64,000 bases of DNA. Origin: Novosphingobium sp. AAP83. GTDB taxonomy: Bacteria > Pseudomonadota > Alphaproteobacteria > Sphingomonadales > Sphingomonadaceae. Shown piece by piece: positions 1 to 12,909 of the stretch (its first letter is position 1; each line of letters opens with the position of its first letter). Location of the stretch: contig NZ_LJHY01000016.1 in assembly GCF_001295795.1 (NCBI RefSeq), positions 124,001 through 188,000 of the forward strand. The letters run 5' to 3'. The notes under the pieces are model-generated. The model worked only from the letters and a program-made list of their open reading frames with translations. It did no database searches and was not told the origin of the DNA. The position numbers were made by a program, and so were the translations under genes.

Positions 1-336
1 CCATTCGGTGCGCGCTGCAACATTTCCGTGTAGATCGGCCGGAGCAAAGCCATCAAACATGCGGTCATAGGCAGGATGGCTTGCCACGAGTTGGCCTTGC
101 AAATGCGTCGACAACTCGGTCACTTCGACGCCATTTTGCGCACAAATGCCCTTAATTTCGTCAACGTAATCCTGGCTTTCGGCGGCTAGCTTCAGATCAA
201 ACAAGCGCGCGTCCCACGTGGGGATTTGCACACCCTTGTAGCCGAGATCAGCCATATACCGGGTAATGGAATCCAGCGAATTGAATGGCGCTTCATCGCT
301 TGCGAATTGCGCAAGAAAGATCGCTGGGCCCTTCAT
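1..336 (-). CDS. Sugar phosphate isomerase/epimerase, C-terminus cut by window edge
   Basis: The first 112 residues of a xylose-isomerase-like TIM-barrel protein (IolE/sugar phosphate isomerase family) are visible, starting MKGPAIFLAQF and containing the barrel segments GYKGVQIPTWD and GVEVTELSTHLQGQLVASHP. The ATG at 336 has AAAGGGA about 8 nt upstream. The gene lies 11 nt after the stop of the Gfo/Idh/MocA gene, so it is the third gene of a leftward operon with the ThuA-like gene. In this pairing the dehydrogenase usually makes a keto-sugar that the isomerase/epimerase processes in the cytoplasm. The substrate is not readable from sequence. The remaining part of the protein lies outside the window. 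Confidence 0.85.
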   Translation of the reverse strand, partial: MKGPAIFLAQFASDEAPFNSLDSITRYMADLGYKGVQIPTWDARLFDLKLAAESQDYVDEIKGICAQNGVEVTELSTHLQGQLVASHPAYDRMFDGFAPADLHGNVAARTEW

Positions 337-347
337 GGCAGTCCCTT

Positions 348-1487
348 TCAAAGATCGGTCCAAACCGCGCCATCGCGGCTGGATTTGAGGCTGGCGCGCA
401 GGAAGTTCATGCCCGCGAGCGCATCATGTATGGTGGCAAAACCGGGTTCGTCACCACTGGTGTCGCTTCCCCGAATTTTCGCACCGAAAGCCGCATAGAT
501 GTTGGCGAAGGCCTCAAGGTAGCCCTCGGGGTGGCCTGCGGGTGTGCGCTGGATCGCCAGAATATCAGACGCAAGATAAGCCCGGTTAGCACCCGCATTC
601 CAGATTTCGGTGGGCCGGTCGCGATAGGCGATGCGCATGGTGTTGGGCTCTTCCTGCCGCCAATGCAGCCCCGCTTCATCACACCACACATTGATGGCAA
701 GGTCATTGATATCGCCGACCAGCACTTGACTTGCAGTCAAAGTCCCCTTGCCGCCGCCGGACAATCGCAAAAGCGCTGCGCCATCATCATCAATCCGGCG
801 CCCTTCCAACATGGTCAGTTCCGCGCAAATCGAGACAATTCGTTCGCCTGTTATGAATTCAATCAAGTTCGCCGCATGGGTGCCGATATCGCCAAACGCG
901 CCAGCCTCACCCGACAGCGCTGGATCGACACGCCATGCGGCTTGCTTGTTGTTTTCAAGGTCGGCCGCGCGCGAAAGCCAGTCTTGCGTGTACTTTACAG
1001 CCACGCGCCGGACTTTGCCGAACTGGCCTGACGTCACCAACCGGCGCGCTTGTTTGACCAGTGGATAGCCGGTGTAAGTGTGCGTGATGGCAATCAATCG
1101 TCCCGTGCGGGTTGCGGCATCGGCAATCGCCAGCGCCGCCTCAATGCTGTGGGCTAGCGGCTTGTCGATGATGACATCAAACCCTGCCTCCATCGCTGCG
1201 ATCGCGGGCGCTGCGTGCGCGTGATTTGGCGTGACGATCGATACGGCCTCGATCCGTTCACCCACCGCAAGTGCTGCCTCGCGTTCGAGCATTTCCGCCC
1301 ATGAACCATAGACCCGCGCAGGATCGACACCGAGCTGCTTGCCTGATGCCAGGGACTTTTCTGCGGAGGCCGAAAATGCCCCGGCAACCAGTTCCCAATT
1401 GCCGGCAATAGCAGCAGCGGTGCGATGGACAGCGCCAATGAACGCGCCTTGCCCGCCGCCAATCATGCCATAACGGACGGGCTTCAT
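348..1487 (-). CDS. Gfo/Idh/MocA family oxidoreductase
   Basis: A 379-residue NAD(P)-dependent sugar dehydrogenase-like protein. The N-terminal Rossmann fold begins MKPVRYGMIGGGQGAF, with the glycine-rich dinucleotide loop at about residues 9-14. The family's EKP-type catalytic lysine motif appears as IIDKPLA near residue 110, and the usual C-terminal alpha/beta domain follows. The conserved GEAGAFGDIGTHA segment, typical of the family's active-site histidine region, is present. The start ATG overlaps the stop of the upstream ThuA-like gene by 4 nt (ATGA), so the two are translationally coupled. It likely oxidises or epimerises a hexose released by the secreted enzymes of this locus. The exact sugar is unknown. 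Confidence 0.9.
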   Translation of the reverse strand: MKPVRYGMIGGGQGAFIGAVHRTAAAIAGNWELVAGAFSASAEKSLASGKQLGVDPARVYGSWAEMLEREAALAVGERIEAVSIVTPNHAHAAPAIAAMEAGFDVIIDKPLAHSIEAALAIADAATRTGRLIAITHTYTGYPLVKQARRLVTSGQFGKVRRVAVKYTQDWLSRAADLENNKQAAWRVDPALSGEAGAFGDIGTHAANLIEFITGERIVSICAELTMLEGRRIDDDGAALLRLSGGGKGTLTASQVLVGDINDLAINVWCDEAGLHWRQEEPNTMRIAYRDRPTEIWNAGANRAYLASDILAIQRTPAGHPEGYLEAFANIYAAFGAKIRGSDTSGDEPGFATIHDALAGMNFLRASLKSSRDGAVWTDL

Positions 1488-2401
1488 GGCTTGCCGCTTT
1501 CCGCAGCCGTGTTCTGTGCCACGTTGGGTGAGCAGCCCTCACCTTCCAGCTTCAGCGCCCAGCGCACGCCGCCGGTCAACATGCCGCTAAATTCCGATTC
1601 GCTGAACGACGAGGCAGTATGGCCACCGGCTGAATAAAGCATCCGGCCTTTACCGACGCAGCGACTCCAGACGATCGGGTGATCGCTGCCCATAGCCAGC
1701 TCCTGGCCAAACGGGCCTTTTTGCACATAGGTTTTCTCGTCAAGCGTGGCGAGAACGGTGATGCCGCGGCGGCGCGGCGATTTGTCGAACGAATACCATT
1801 CATCGGTGCGTTCAACCGTGGCGGGCAGGTTGCGCGTGGCCGGGTGGTCGCGGTCCTCGATGCGCATCGTAGCCTTCTGGAACTGCGGGTCCATCGGATG
1901 CCCGATAAAGTGCGTGCCGATTACATTATCGACATACCATTCCCAAGCTTCATGCGAGTTATCGCCTGCTGCATGAATGCCAACGTAACCGCCACCGCCT
2001 TCGACAAACGCCTTGAACGCGGCGCGTTGTTCGGGCGTGAACACATCGCCGCTGGTATTGTTGAAAATCACCGCATCGAAGCGCGCCAGAATGGCGGGCG
2101 AAAAGGTCGCGCCATTTTCGGTCTGGAAATAGCCCCAGCCGTTGTCCTTGGCGAGTTTGGCAAACAGCGTATTGCCCGCCGGGATAGCCTCTTCATGGCG
2201 GAAACCGTTGGTTTTGGAGAAAACCAGTATTGCGGGCCGGTTGATTTGTGCAGGAAGCGTTGGCGGGGTGGTTTCATAAACCTTCAACCCACCGAGCATC
2301 ACACGTTGGATGGTGTCCCAGTTTCGCCAGACGTTGAATGCAAAAATCGCGGCGAGCGCCAGCAATACCCAAAGAACTATCTTGATGATCTTGCGCAACA
2401 T
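1484..2401 (-). CDS. Membrane-anchored ThuA-like domain protein
   Basis: A 305-residue protein with an N-terminal membrane anchor (MLRKIIKIVLWVLLALAAIF), so the ThuA-like domain probably faces the periplasm. The domain is a class I glutamine amidotransferase-like fold. Visible hallmarks are ILVFSKTNGFRHE, GGGGYVGIHAAGD and the late GKGRMLYSAGGHT. ThuA-type proteins sit in sugar-utilisation clusters and in trehalose/sucrose 3-keto pathways; their biochemical role is poorly defined. The ATG at 2401 was chosen over an in-frame codon 16 residues earlier because GGAGG lies 11 nt before it and the anchor begins there. It is the first gene of the leftward operon with the dehydrogenase and isomerase. 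Confidence 0.82.
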   Translation of the reverse strand: MLRKIIKIVLWVLLALAAIFAFNVWRNWDTIQRVMLGGLKVYETTPPTLPAQINRPAILVFSKTNGFRHEEAIPAGNTLFAKLAKDNGWGYFQTENGATFSPAILARFDAVIFNNTSGDVFTPEQRAAFKAFVEGGGGYVGIHAAGDNSHEAWEWYVDNVIGTHFIGHPMDPQFQKATMRIEDRDHPATRNLPATVERTDEWYSFDKSPRRRGITVLATLDEKTYVQKGPFGQELAMGSDHPIVWSRCVGKGRMLYSAGGHTASSFSESEFSGMLTGGVRWALKLEGEGCSPNVAQNTAAESGKP

Positions 2402-2649
2402 GAACGGCTCTTGCCTCCAGCAAACGAAACGCTGAACATCCCGGCGCAAGTGATGCGCAGAATACCACGCATCACGCTTCTCCCGATTCGCGTTTTATCT
2501 AATCGACCGATAGCGTTCGATTAACCTCTTGGCTAGTGCTGCGTGCTGCTCTAACAACGTGTTGCAAACTGACCGATGCCACAAACAATCTGCGAAATGC
2601 TGGTTCCTAGCAAAGGCCGTTGCGCTTTGCCCACCGAGAGAGGTTCATT

Positions 2650-2988
2650 ATGAAAAACAATTTTCTGCTTGGAATGCTGCTGATGGCCGCCAACATCCCA
2701 CAAGTGGCATCGGCGCAGTCTTCGCCTGCTGCGCCCTCGGGCACCACGCCAATTGCTCCCGCCCCGGCTCCATTTAGTGTGGAAGATACCGATATCGGCA
2801 CCCTATTGGACGACCCGGCTGCCAAGGCAATCCTCGACAAGCACTTGCCCGGCTTTACCGACAATCCGCAAATCGAGATGGCGCGGACGATGACGCTCAA
2901 AGCGATTCAGCAATTCGTGCCAGATAAGATTACGGATCAAGCGCTGGTGGACATTCGGGCTGAATTTGCGAAGGCTGCCAAAGGCTAG
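2650..2988 (+). CDS. Small secreted protein of unknown function
   Basis: A 112-residue protein with a clear Sec signal peptide (MKNNFLLGMLLMAANIPQVASA, cleavage after ASA). A Pro/Ala-rich linker and a short helical domain with the sequence LDDPAAKAILDKHLPGF follow. The pattern of a secreted helical module recurs in esterase- and glycosidase-associated proteins of sphingomonads, but I cannot name a function. The start has GAGAGAGG 8 nt upstream. It is divergent from the ThuA-like operon and convergent with the ROK regulator, whose stop overlaps its own by 4 nt. It is probably periplasmic and part of the same sugar locus. Confidence 0.7.
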   Translation: MKNNFLLGMLLMAANIPQVASAQSSPAAPSGTTPIAPAPAPFSVEDTDIGTLLDDPAAKAILDKHLPGFTDNPQIEMARTMTLKAIQQFVPDKITDQALVDIRAEFAKAAKG

Positions 2989-4250
2989 AGTTGTATAAGT
3001 TTTGCCAAGGCAACGCGAGCAGTTCGCGATAGCTCCTGTGCGGCTAGATCGCTGATTCGCGCTGCTTCCTTGGTCTTTGGGACGCGGTAGAGCTGCTCAA
3101 GCACCAATGCTGCGGCGCCTTTGGAATACTGCTCTTCGCTGATAACCCTGAATTCGATCGTAGCTTGGCCGCTAAAGGTCGGCAGTGAATTCTGTTGCAA
3201 CGCAGCGCGGACCGGCAACGCCAAGAGCCCTGCCAGACTTTCGTTATCGCAAAGAAATATGATCCTTTTGGGGTTCCAGAAATTTACATGATTTGACATC
3301 GCCGTGCCGAGGAACTGCCCTGCCCGCGCAAAAGCCTTGCTCGCAACCGGCTCGGCTTTTCGGGCATCCTGGGCGATTTCATCAAACATTGCATTGAGAT
3401 GGGCAAAATCCGGCACATCGATCCCGCGCGCTTCGCAGACCTGTGAGACGATCCCGTGGATACCGGAATAGGCAACGAGGCATCCGGTTGCGCCGCATGT
3501 GCAAAGCCGACCATTTTCAAATACCACCTTGGTATGGGCAAACTCCGGGTTCAGGCCGCTCGATCCACTCCACAACATCCCATCGGCATATTGCGCAAGA
3601 CTTGTCCCCCAACCCAATACCATCAGACAAAAGTCGTCCATCTCCAGGCTGTCCCCGAACCAATGTTCGGCGCGCGCGATGATGTTGGCGCCGGAATCGA
3701 TCTTGACCGGCAGGGAGAGATATCGGGACATAACTTCTGCCATCGCGAACGGCTGAATCGGATAGGTCTGCATCCAGTGCAAGGTCCCTTTGGCACTATT
3801 GACAAGCGCCGGCAGTCCGAGACCTACACTGTGGATGGTGTCTTTGGCGAAAGGGCTTTCGACGATGACCTGTTCAATCAATCTCGCCAGATGTTCGGCA
3901 AGGTCCGGCAAACTGTCAGCCCGTGTCAGTTCGACCTTTTGCGAATACAACCTGTCACCCCGCAGATTCACGATGCACACATCGAGACCGGCAAAAGGCA
4001 GCAGCATGGCGCCGACCACATATGCAGCGTCCGGGTTCAGCCGCAAATGGATACGCGGCCTTCCCGAACCGGCAGTCATAGCCTTTTCTTCAATCAGGAT
4101 CAGGTTTTGCACAAGCTCTGCCGTCGTTTCGCTGATTGTACCAGCCGCAAGGCCGGTCATTTGCACGAGTTGGGTGCGCGCGACAGGTTCGGTTCTGCGG
4201 ATGGCTTTCAGCAGGCGGAGCCGGTTGGCTTCATAGTCGTTAATTCGCAT
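2985..4250 (-). CDS. ROK-family transcriptional regulator (NagC/XylR type)
   Basis: A 421-residue regulator. Residues about 10-75 form a winged helix-turn-helix (RLRLLKAIRRTEPVARTQL, then GLAAGTISETTAEL). The ROK sugar-kinase-like domain follows. The ROK zinc cluster CxCGxxGC is present (CTCGATGCL), but the usual E-x-GH motif before it reads EFAH, so sugar binding may be altered. The protein lacks the extra signature of active kinases, fitting a repressor that senses a sugar. It is divergent from the TonB-dependent receptor gene and probably controls the shared intergenic region, which holds two TTTCGTCA repeats. Confidence 0.9.
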   Translation of the reverse strand: MRINDYEANRLRLLKAIRRTEPVARTQLVQMTGLAAGTISETTAELVQNLILIEEKAMTAGSGRPRIHLRLNPDAAYVVGAMLLPFAGLDVCIVNLRGDRLYSQKVELTRADSLPDLAEHLARLIEQVIVESPFAKDTIHSVGLGLPALVNSAKGTLHWMQTYPIQPFAMAEVMSRYLSLPVKIDSGANIIARAEHWFGDSLEMDDFCLMVLGWGTSLAQYADGMLWSGSSGLNPEFAHTKVVFENGRLCTCGATGCLVAYSGIHGIVSQVCEARGIDVPDFAHLNAMFDEIAQDARKAEPVASKAFARAGQFLGTAMSNHVNFWNPKRIIFLCDNESLAGLLALPVRAALQQNSLPTFSGQATIEFRVISEEQYSKGAAALVLEQLYRVPKTKEAARISDLAAQELSRTARVALAKLIQL

Positions 4251-4404
4251 TCTGCATCGCTACCACGATACTTATGCAAAACGAGCACTGAATTTCGTCA
4301 CTTCCTGAAGTTACCATTTCGTCAGTAACTGAAAAAACTTGACGATCAGGATTTTTTTGCGCGAATGCGGCTGAAATGTGAAAAGAATTCTAGGGAGGGA
4401 AAAG
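4251..4404 (+). promoter_or_regulatory. Divergent control region between ROK regulator and TonB receptor
   Basis: The region contains two direct copies of ATTTCGTCA, at 4292-4300 and 4316-4324. They start 24 bp apart, a little over two helical turns, as expected for tandem operator half-sites. A TTGACG box at 4339-4344 could be the -35 element of the rightward promoter; no convincing -10 stands out. The receptor gene has a strong AGGGAGGG ribosome site at about 4391-4398. That the ROK protein binds the repeats is inferred from position only. Confidence 0.45.
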
Positions 4405-7236
4405 ATGAAGTTCCGCATAACATCACTATTGGCTGTAACGAGCGCGTTGGCGATCTCAACGGCAGCCTCGGCTCAATCGGCAACAAAAGCAGCCGACAAC
4501 GATAAAACCGAAATCACCAACGAAGACATCGTCGTCACCGGAACACTGGTTCGCGGTATTGCAGCAACCGGCGCAAGCCCGATCTCTGTTTCCCAGGCAT
4601 CGATCAAGGAAACCGGCGCGACCAACGTTGCGCAAGTTCTCGACTCCATTCCGCAGCTAGGTACGTTCAACAACTTGCAGCAACCGCGCGGAAACAGCCA
4701 GGAAGTTTCGGTCAATCGCCCCAACCTGCGCAACCTTCCCGGTTTCAACACGTCGGGCGGTTCAACCACGCTGGTGCTGATGGATGGCCACCGTCTCGTC
4801 GGCATGGGTAACGCATCGACGTCACCTGATCCTGACGTGATCCTCCCAGGCATCATCGACCGCATCGAAATTATCCCGGACGGTGGTTCGGCCATCTATG
4901 GTTCGGACGCAGTTGCGGGTGTTCTCAACTTCATCACCATCAAGCGTTTTGATGGCGTGAAGGTTGATGCCTCGTATGGCTTTGCTGACAACTACTACCG
5001 TTATGACGGCAGCATCACCGCAGGTAAGGATTGGGACAGCGGTTCGCTCTTCGCGTCATACAACTATGCCAAAAGCGATGAATTGCTTGGCCGTGACCGT
5101 GATTTCGTCCGGACTTTTCCGGATCCTGCCACGGGCCTTTTGTCGCTTGAATGTGCGCCCGGCAATGTTTTGAGTGCTGACCCTCGCGGCACACTTGCAT
5201 CGCGCATCTACACTTCTAACGGCTTTACCAGAGGCAGCGCGAATGAGTGCGATCTGAGCGACAACGCAACGATTTTCCCGTCATCCGAACGCCACAGCGC
5301 CTTTGTCGGCCTGACCCAGCAATTGAATGACGCACTGACGTTTGAAGTTCGCGGCTATTACACGAACCGCCAAACGCGCGTTCAGAACGGTCCGTTTACT
5401 TACAACCAGTTGACCACACCTTTGGCAAATCCTGCAGTTCCCGGCGCAGTTTCGCCATTTGCTATCGGTCCTTTTTTCACCGGCCGGTTACCGTTCGCAC
5501 AGTTTGTCAGCGGCCAGTTTGGCGCAAGCGACGCGTTGCGCACCGACATTTCGCTGGACACTTGGGGCATCACCCCTACGCTTACCGCCGATCTTGGCGC
5601 CGGCTTCCAGTTGCGTCTTCTTGGCAGCTACGGGCAGAGCGTAGCAAACTTCCGTGGCACGGCAGTGAACCCTCTAGCCTTGATAAACGCAATTCAAACT
5701 GGCCGAGGGTCATTTGCACCTCCGTTCGGCGTCACGGGCGGATTGTTCAACCCCTATGATCCGTCTTCGGCATCGCCAGATGTGCTTGCGGCAATCACCA
5801 ACTTCCAGCAGTTTGGCCGCACACGCCAGACCTTTCATAACGAACGCGCGATCATTGATGGTGGTTTGTTCAGCTTGCCTGCTGGCGAAGTGAAGATCGC
5901 TGTAGGTCTTGAAAACGCATACGAAGGCTTCAACACGCAGAACGGCGTGACTGTACCGGGCTTCCAGAATACCGGCTTTGCTGGCACGGCTATCATTCCT
6001 GCGCATAACGCGATCCCGCGCTTCAACGTGAGCCGGACTATCAGATCGGTGTTTGGCGAAGTTGTCGCTCCATTGTTGAAGACGGACGGCGGCACAAGCC
6101 TGACCGTTTCGGCTGCCGGCCGGTATGACGATTACAGCGATGTCGGCGACACCTTCAACCCTCGCTTTGGCGCCACGTTCAAGCCGGTTCCTTGGATGTC
6201 GATCTTCGGCGCATGGGGCACGTCGTTCAACGCACCAAGCTTGGCCGATGACGAAAATGCAGGCCCAAGCTCGGTATTCGTGCTTGGTGGTGCGGCAGCG
6301 CAGTTCTTCAGCCCACCACCCGAACTGGTAGCAAGCGGGCGGTATCCAGCATATGACGGTCGGTTTATTGTGGCAGAGCGCGGCAACGCGCCAAACATCC
6401 AGCCGCAAGAGGCAACGACATGGACGCTCGGCTTCGATGTGGAGCCACCGTTCATTCCAGGCCTGAGCTTTGGCGGAACATACTATAACATCCGCTATAA
6501 CAACCAGATTGGCTTGGCTCCGTTCGAAACGCCGAACCTGTTGTACCAAAACTTTCCGAACTTGATTACAACAGGCCCTACTTCTGCGGTTAACGCGATT
6601 GTAGCCAACGCAATTGCCAACGCTGATGTCTTGAACATTCAAGGCGGTTCAGCCAACCCAAGCCCGGGCTCGGTCTATGCTTTCCTTGATGCGCGCAAGC
6701 GCAACCTAGGCCGTGTTCAGGTTGATGGCCTTGATTTCCGCCTGAACTACCGCAAGGAAACCGGGTTTGGCGCTATCTTCGCAAACGCGAACGGCACCTA
6801 CACGCTCAATCTTGACCGGAGCAACACCGCGACATCAGCGTTCATCGATCAAATCAGCCTCGATCAAAACCGCTTCTCGCTGCGGTCGACACTGGGTGCG
6901 GAAGTTGGCGCTCTGCAAGGTCAGATCACGTGGAACCACCGCAAGGGTTATAATCTCTCGACCCTCGCCGGGTTTGCCGGGACCACTTTGTCCGGCCAGA
7001 CTTTCACCACGCAGTCTGCAGTAAGCGATTTCAACACGTTCGACCTGTTCTTCAAGTTCGATGTTCCGGGCGAAGGTTTGGCACAGGATCTGGTCTTTAC
7101 AGTCAACGTCCAGAACGTGTTTGATACCGATCCACCAGAGTTCCGTGGTGGCGATCAGGTTCTGGGCCGTCGTGGCACTGCCAACGGTGCAACGCTGGGC
7201 CGCTTCACCTCGATCGGGCTTTCCAAGAAGTTCTAA
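4405..7236 (+). CDS. TonB-dependent outer-membrane receptor
   Basis: A 943-residue receptor. It has a Sec signal peptide (cleavage near AASAQS), a TonB box-like segment EDIVVTGT at about residues 35-42, and a plug domain with ISVSQASIKETGATNVAQVL and the IYGSDAVAGVLN segment. A 22-strand barrel is expected for the rest, ending in the aromatic terminus SIGLSKKF. The ATG at 4405 was chosen over an in-frame GTG nine codons earlier because AGGGAGGG precedes it. It would import oligosaccharides or other large nutrients across the outer membrane using TonB energy. The neighbouring rhamnosidase and esterase suggest a rhamnose-containing ligand. Confidence 0.93.
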   Translation: MKFRITSLLAVTSALAISTAASAQSATKAADNDKTEITNEDIVVTGTLVRGIAATGASPISVSQASIKETGATNVAQVLDSIPQLGTFNNLQQPRGNSQEVSVNRPNLRNLPGFNTSGGSTTLVLMDGHRLVGMGNASTSPDPDVILPGIIDRIEIIPDGGSAIYGSDAVAGVLNFITIKRFDGVKVDASYGFADNYYRYDGSITAGKDWDSGSLFASYNYAKSDELLGRDRDFVRTFPDPATGLLSLECAPGNVLSADPRGTLASRIYTSNGFTRGSANECDLSDNATIFPSSERHSAFVGLTQQLNDALTFEVRGYYTNRQTRVQNGPFTYNQLTTPLANPAVPGAVSPFAIGPFFTGRLPFAQFVSGQFGASDALRTDISLDTWGITPTLTADLGAGFQLRLLGSYGQSVANFRGTAVNPLALINAIQTGRGSFAPPFGVTGGLFNPYDPSSASPDVLAAITNFQQFGRTRQTFHNERAIIDGGLFSLPAGEVKIAVGLENAYEGFNTQNGVTVPGFQNTGFAGTAIIPAHNAIPRFNVSRTIRSVFGEVVAPLLKTDGGTSLTVSAAGRYDDYSDVGDTFNPRFGATFKPVPWMSIFGAWGTSFNAPSLADDENAGPSSVFVLGGAAAQFFSPPPELVASGRYPAYDGRFIVAERGNAPNIQPQEATTWTLGFDVEPPFIPGLSFGGTYYNIRYNNQIGLAPFETPNLLYQNFPNLITTGPTSAVNAIVANAIANADVLNIQGGSANPSPGSVYAFLDARKRNLGRVQVDGLDFRLNYRKETGFGAIFANANGTYTLNLDRSNTATSAFIDQISLDQNRFSLRSTLGAEVGALQGQITWNHRKGYNLSTLAGFAGTTLSGQTFTTQSAVSDFNTFDLFFKFDVPGEGLAQDLVFTVNVQNVFDTDPPEFRGGDQVLGRRGTANGATLGRFTSIGLSKKF

Positions 7237-7242
7237 TACGAA

Positions 7243-7289
7243 GTTTGCCCTGTAACTTCCGGCTTCGGCATGAACGTTACAGGGCAAAC
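7243..7289 (+). terminator. Perfect 14-bp intercistronic hairpin after the receptor gene
   Basis: The arms GTTTGCCCTGTAAC (7243-7256) and its exact complement (7276-7289) flank a 19-nt loop. It starts 6 nt after the receptor stop and ends 18 nt before the next gene. No U-tract follows, so it is more likely an mRNA-stabilising or partial-attenuation hairpin that separates receptor expression from the downstream enzymes than a full terminator. Confidence 0.6.
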
Positions 7290-7307
7290 GCCAATGGAGT
7301 GTATTTC

Positions 7308-9431
7308 ATGATTCCGACTGTTCGGGGTTTCTGCACAGTGGCAACCCTGACGGTCGGAATGATGACCTCTCATTCCGTGCTGGCGGATCAGGCCCCAACC
7401 GCTGTTTCTGCTGAACAACCTGCTGCAACACTGGCCGATCCGCTGTTCAGCGAACCCTATATCGACATCGACGAATTGCGTGAGACGCCGGTCAGGCATC
7501 GTTACGTCCATGGCGGCTTCAAAGGCACAGACGCGCGATTTTCATTCTATTTCCCTGAAAAAGCGCAATATCAGGGTCGCTTTTTCGAATATGTAACGCC
7601 AGTTCCGGACAGCGAGAACCTGGCCCAGACGGCAGGCGATGACAAAATTGCCTTTTCGATCGCCTCGGGGGCCTATTTTGTCGAGACCAACAGTGGCGGA
7701 TCAAGCGCAATGGCAGGGCCTGCCTTTCGTGCCGACCCGCGTATCGCAGCCTATCGCGCAAACGCAGCAACGGCGCAATTTTCCCGCAAGGTAGCGGCAG
7801 AGTTTTACGGCCCGCACCGCTCTTACGGTTATATCTATGGCGGCAGCGGCGGCGGATACCGCACGCTGGGCAGCATGGAAAACACCACGGGCGTCTGGGA
7901 TGGAGCAGTGCCGTTCGTGCTCGGCTCTCCCATGGCTGCACCCAACGTCTTTACCGTGCGGATGCACGCCATGCGCGTGCTGCGCGACAAATTCCCGCAG
8001 ATTGTCGATGCAATGGATGCAGGCGGCAGCGGCGATCCTTATGCCGGACTTGATGACGAAGAGGCCGACGCCTTGCGCGAAGTCACCGCGATGGGCTTTC
8101 CCTTGAAAAGCTGGTTCAGTCATAAAACTATGGGAGTCCACGCCTTCACCGCTCTGTACCAGGGCATGACAATGGCCGACCCCAAGTATTTCGAAGAATT
8201 CTGGACGACGCCGGGCTATCTTGGCGCAAACCCTACGTCTTCGCTCAAAGCAGCGCGCCTGCAGTTTTCCAGCACAGTCAAACTTGCGCTTTCTGCGGTA
8301 GATGCCGAGGCACGCGGCGTCGAAGGTGCGCGCATGGCAGGCACGGCACGCGGAGCCGCAGATTCTGCATGGCAGGCCGTGGTCAACGACGGCACGGTGC
8401 GCCCGGTTGCTTTCGAGCTGGATGGGACGCCCCCCGATGTGGGCTTCATGGGTGGCGATCTCGTCATCCTGTCAGGCGCGGCAGCAGGAAAACGCCTGGC
8501 GGTCAGCGGATTGAGCGGAAGTATCGTCACGCTTGGCGTGGTCGATCTTGCAACGCTGGCGCTGGTGAAGCCCGGTGATCAGGTCCGCCTCGACAACAGC
8601 AACTTTCTTGCCGCCCAGACCTATCACCGTCATCAGGTGCCAGACGCAAGATACAAAGTGTGGGACCAGTTCCGCGATCCGCAGGGCCAGCCGATCTATC
8701 CGCAGCGCAAGATCAACCTTGGGCCAATGTTTGCGATGGGTGCTGCAGGGACTGTGCCGACCGGAAAATTCAGCGGCAAGGTCATCGTCGTGGAATCGTT
8801 GCTCGACCGTGAGGCTTTCCCTTGGCAGGCCGATTGGTACCGGCAGCGGTTCGATGAAAACCTGGGCAAGGACGGGGCAAACCACTATCGGCTCTGGTAC
8901 GTGGAAAATGCCCTGCATGGTGCTTCGGAATACAAAGAAGCGCCAAACCGCGTGATCGACTATACCGCCGTCTTGCAGCAAGCCCTGCGCGATGTCAGCG
9001 CATGGGTGGAAAAGGGCATCGCACCGCCTGCAACCACCAGCTATTCCGTAAACAACGGGCAGGTAATCGTTCCTGCTTCTGCCGATGAGCGCGGCGGAAT
9101 CCAGCCTGTTGTGATGCTGAGCGCGAATGGCAGCAAGCGCGCTGTGGTGAAGGTCGGGCAGAAGGTCTCCTTCAATGCTCTTGTCCAGGTTCCTTCGGGA
9201 ACAGGCAAAGTTGTTGCAGCCCAATGGGATTTCGATGGAACCGCTACCTTCCCCGTCTCGTCGCGCATCGCCAAACCCGTAAGTCGTGCAAAGCTCAAGA
9301 AAACCTTCACTTTCTCAAAGCCGGGCACTTATTTCGTAGCTGTGAGAGCCCAATCCCAAAGACAGGGCGACAGCAAGACGCCGTATGCGCGCATCCCCAA
9401 TCTTGCGCGTGTCAGGGTGGTCGTCCAATAA
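7308..9431 (+). CDS. Large secreted alpha/beta-hydrolase-like protein with PKD-like C-terminus
   Basis: A 707-residue exported protein with a signal peptide (MIPTVRGFCTVATLTVGMMT, cleavage near SVLA). A probable nucleophile elbow reads YIYGGSGGGYRTLGSM at about residue 180, and a late histidine segment reads ENALHGASEY. The last ~90 residues resemble a PKD/Ig-like beta domain (SFNALVQVPSGTGKVVAAQWDFDG, FTFSKPGTYFVAV). The layout recalls tannase/feruloyl-esterase-like enzymes but I cannot place it in a named family. It may remove acyl groups from the glycoside cut by the neighbouring rhamnosidase. The ATG at 7308 is preceded by GGAG and starts the signal peptide. Gene spacing to the rhamnosidase is 25 nt. 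Confidence 0.75.
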   Translation: MIPTVRGFCTVATLTVGMMTSHSVLADQAPTAVSAEQPAATLADPLFSEPYIDIDELRETPVRHRYVHGGFKGTDARFSFYFPEKAQYQGRFFEYVTPVPDSENLAQTAGDDKIAFSIASGAYFVETNSGGSSAMAGPAFRADPRIAAYRANAATAQFSRKVAAEFYGPHRSYGYIYGGSGGGYRTLGSMENTTGVWDGAVPFVLGSPMAAPNVFTVRMHAMRVLRDKFPQIVDAMDAGGSGDPYAGLDDEEADALREVTAMGFPLKSWFSHKTMGVHAFTALYQGMTMADPKYFEEFWTTPGYLGANPTSSLKAARLQFSSTVKLALSAVDAEARGVEGARMAGTARGAADSAWQAVVNDGTVRPVAFELDGTPPDVGFMGGDLVILSGAAAGKRLAVSGLSGSIVTLGVVDLATLALVKPGDQVRLDNSNFLAAQTYHRHQVPDARYKVWDQFRDPQGQPIYPQRKINLGPMFAMGAAGTVPTGKFSGKVIVVESLLDREAFPWQADWYRQRFDENLGKDGANHYRLWYVENALHGASEYKEAPNRVIDYTAVLQQALRDVSAWVEKGIAPPATTSYSVNNGQVIVPASADERGGIQPVVMLSANGSKRAVVKVGQKVSFNALVQVPSGTGKVVAAQWDFDGTATFPVSSRIAKPVSRAKLKKTFTFSKPGTYFVAVRAQSQRQGDSKTPYARIPNLARVRVVVQ

Positions 9432-9456
9432 AGTCGTCGACTAGGGAGATACCAAA

Positions 9457-12822
<3,366 letters not shown>

Positions 12823-12831
12823 TTATCCGGT

Positions 12832-12877
12832 CGCCCACATAACCTACAGCGATGCTGTAGCTTTCGCCAAGTGGGCG
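12832..12877. terminator. Two-layer inverted repeat between convergent genes
   Basis: An outer stem CGCCCAC/GTGGGCG (12832-12838 with 12871-12877) encloses an inner stem CTACAGC/GCTGTAG (12844-12850 with 12854-12860). It lies between the rhamnosidase stop and the stop of the opposing esterase, a natural place for a bidirectional terminator. There is no long U-tract. Confidence 0.5.
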
Positions 12878-12909
12878 GACACCTTGAAACAAGGAAATCA
12901 AGTTGAAGC

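Noticed and set aside
5710..6642. Long open frame antisense to the TonB receptor gene
   Set aside because: It lies wholly opposite a well-supported receptor gene, has no ribosome site and no family features.
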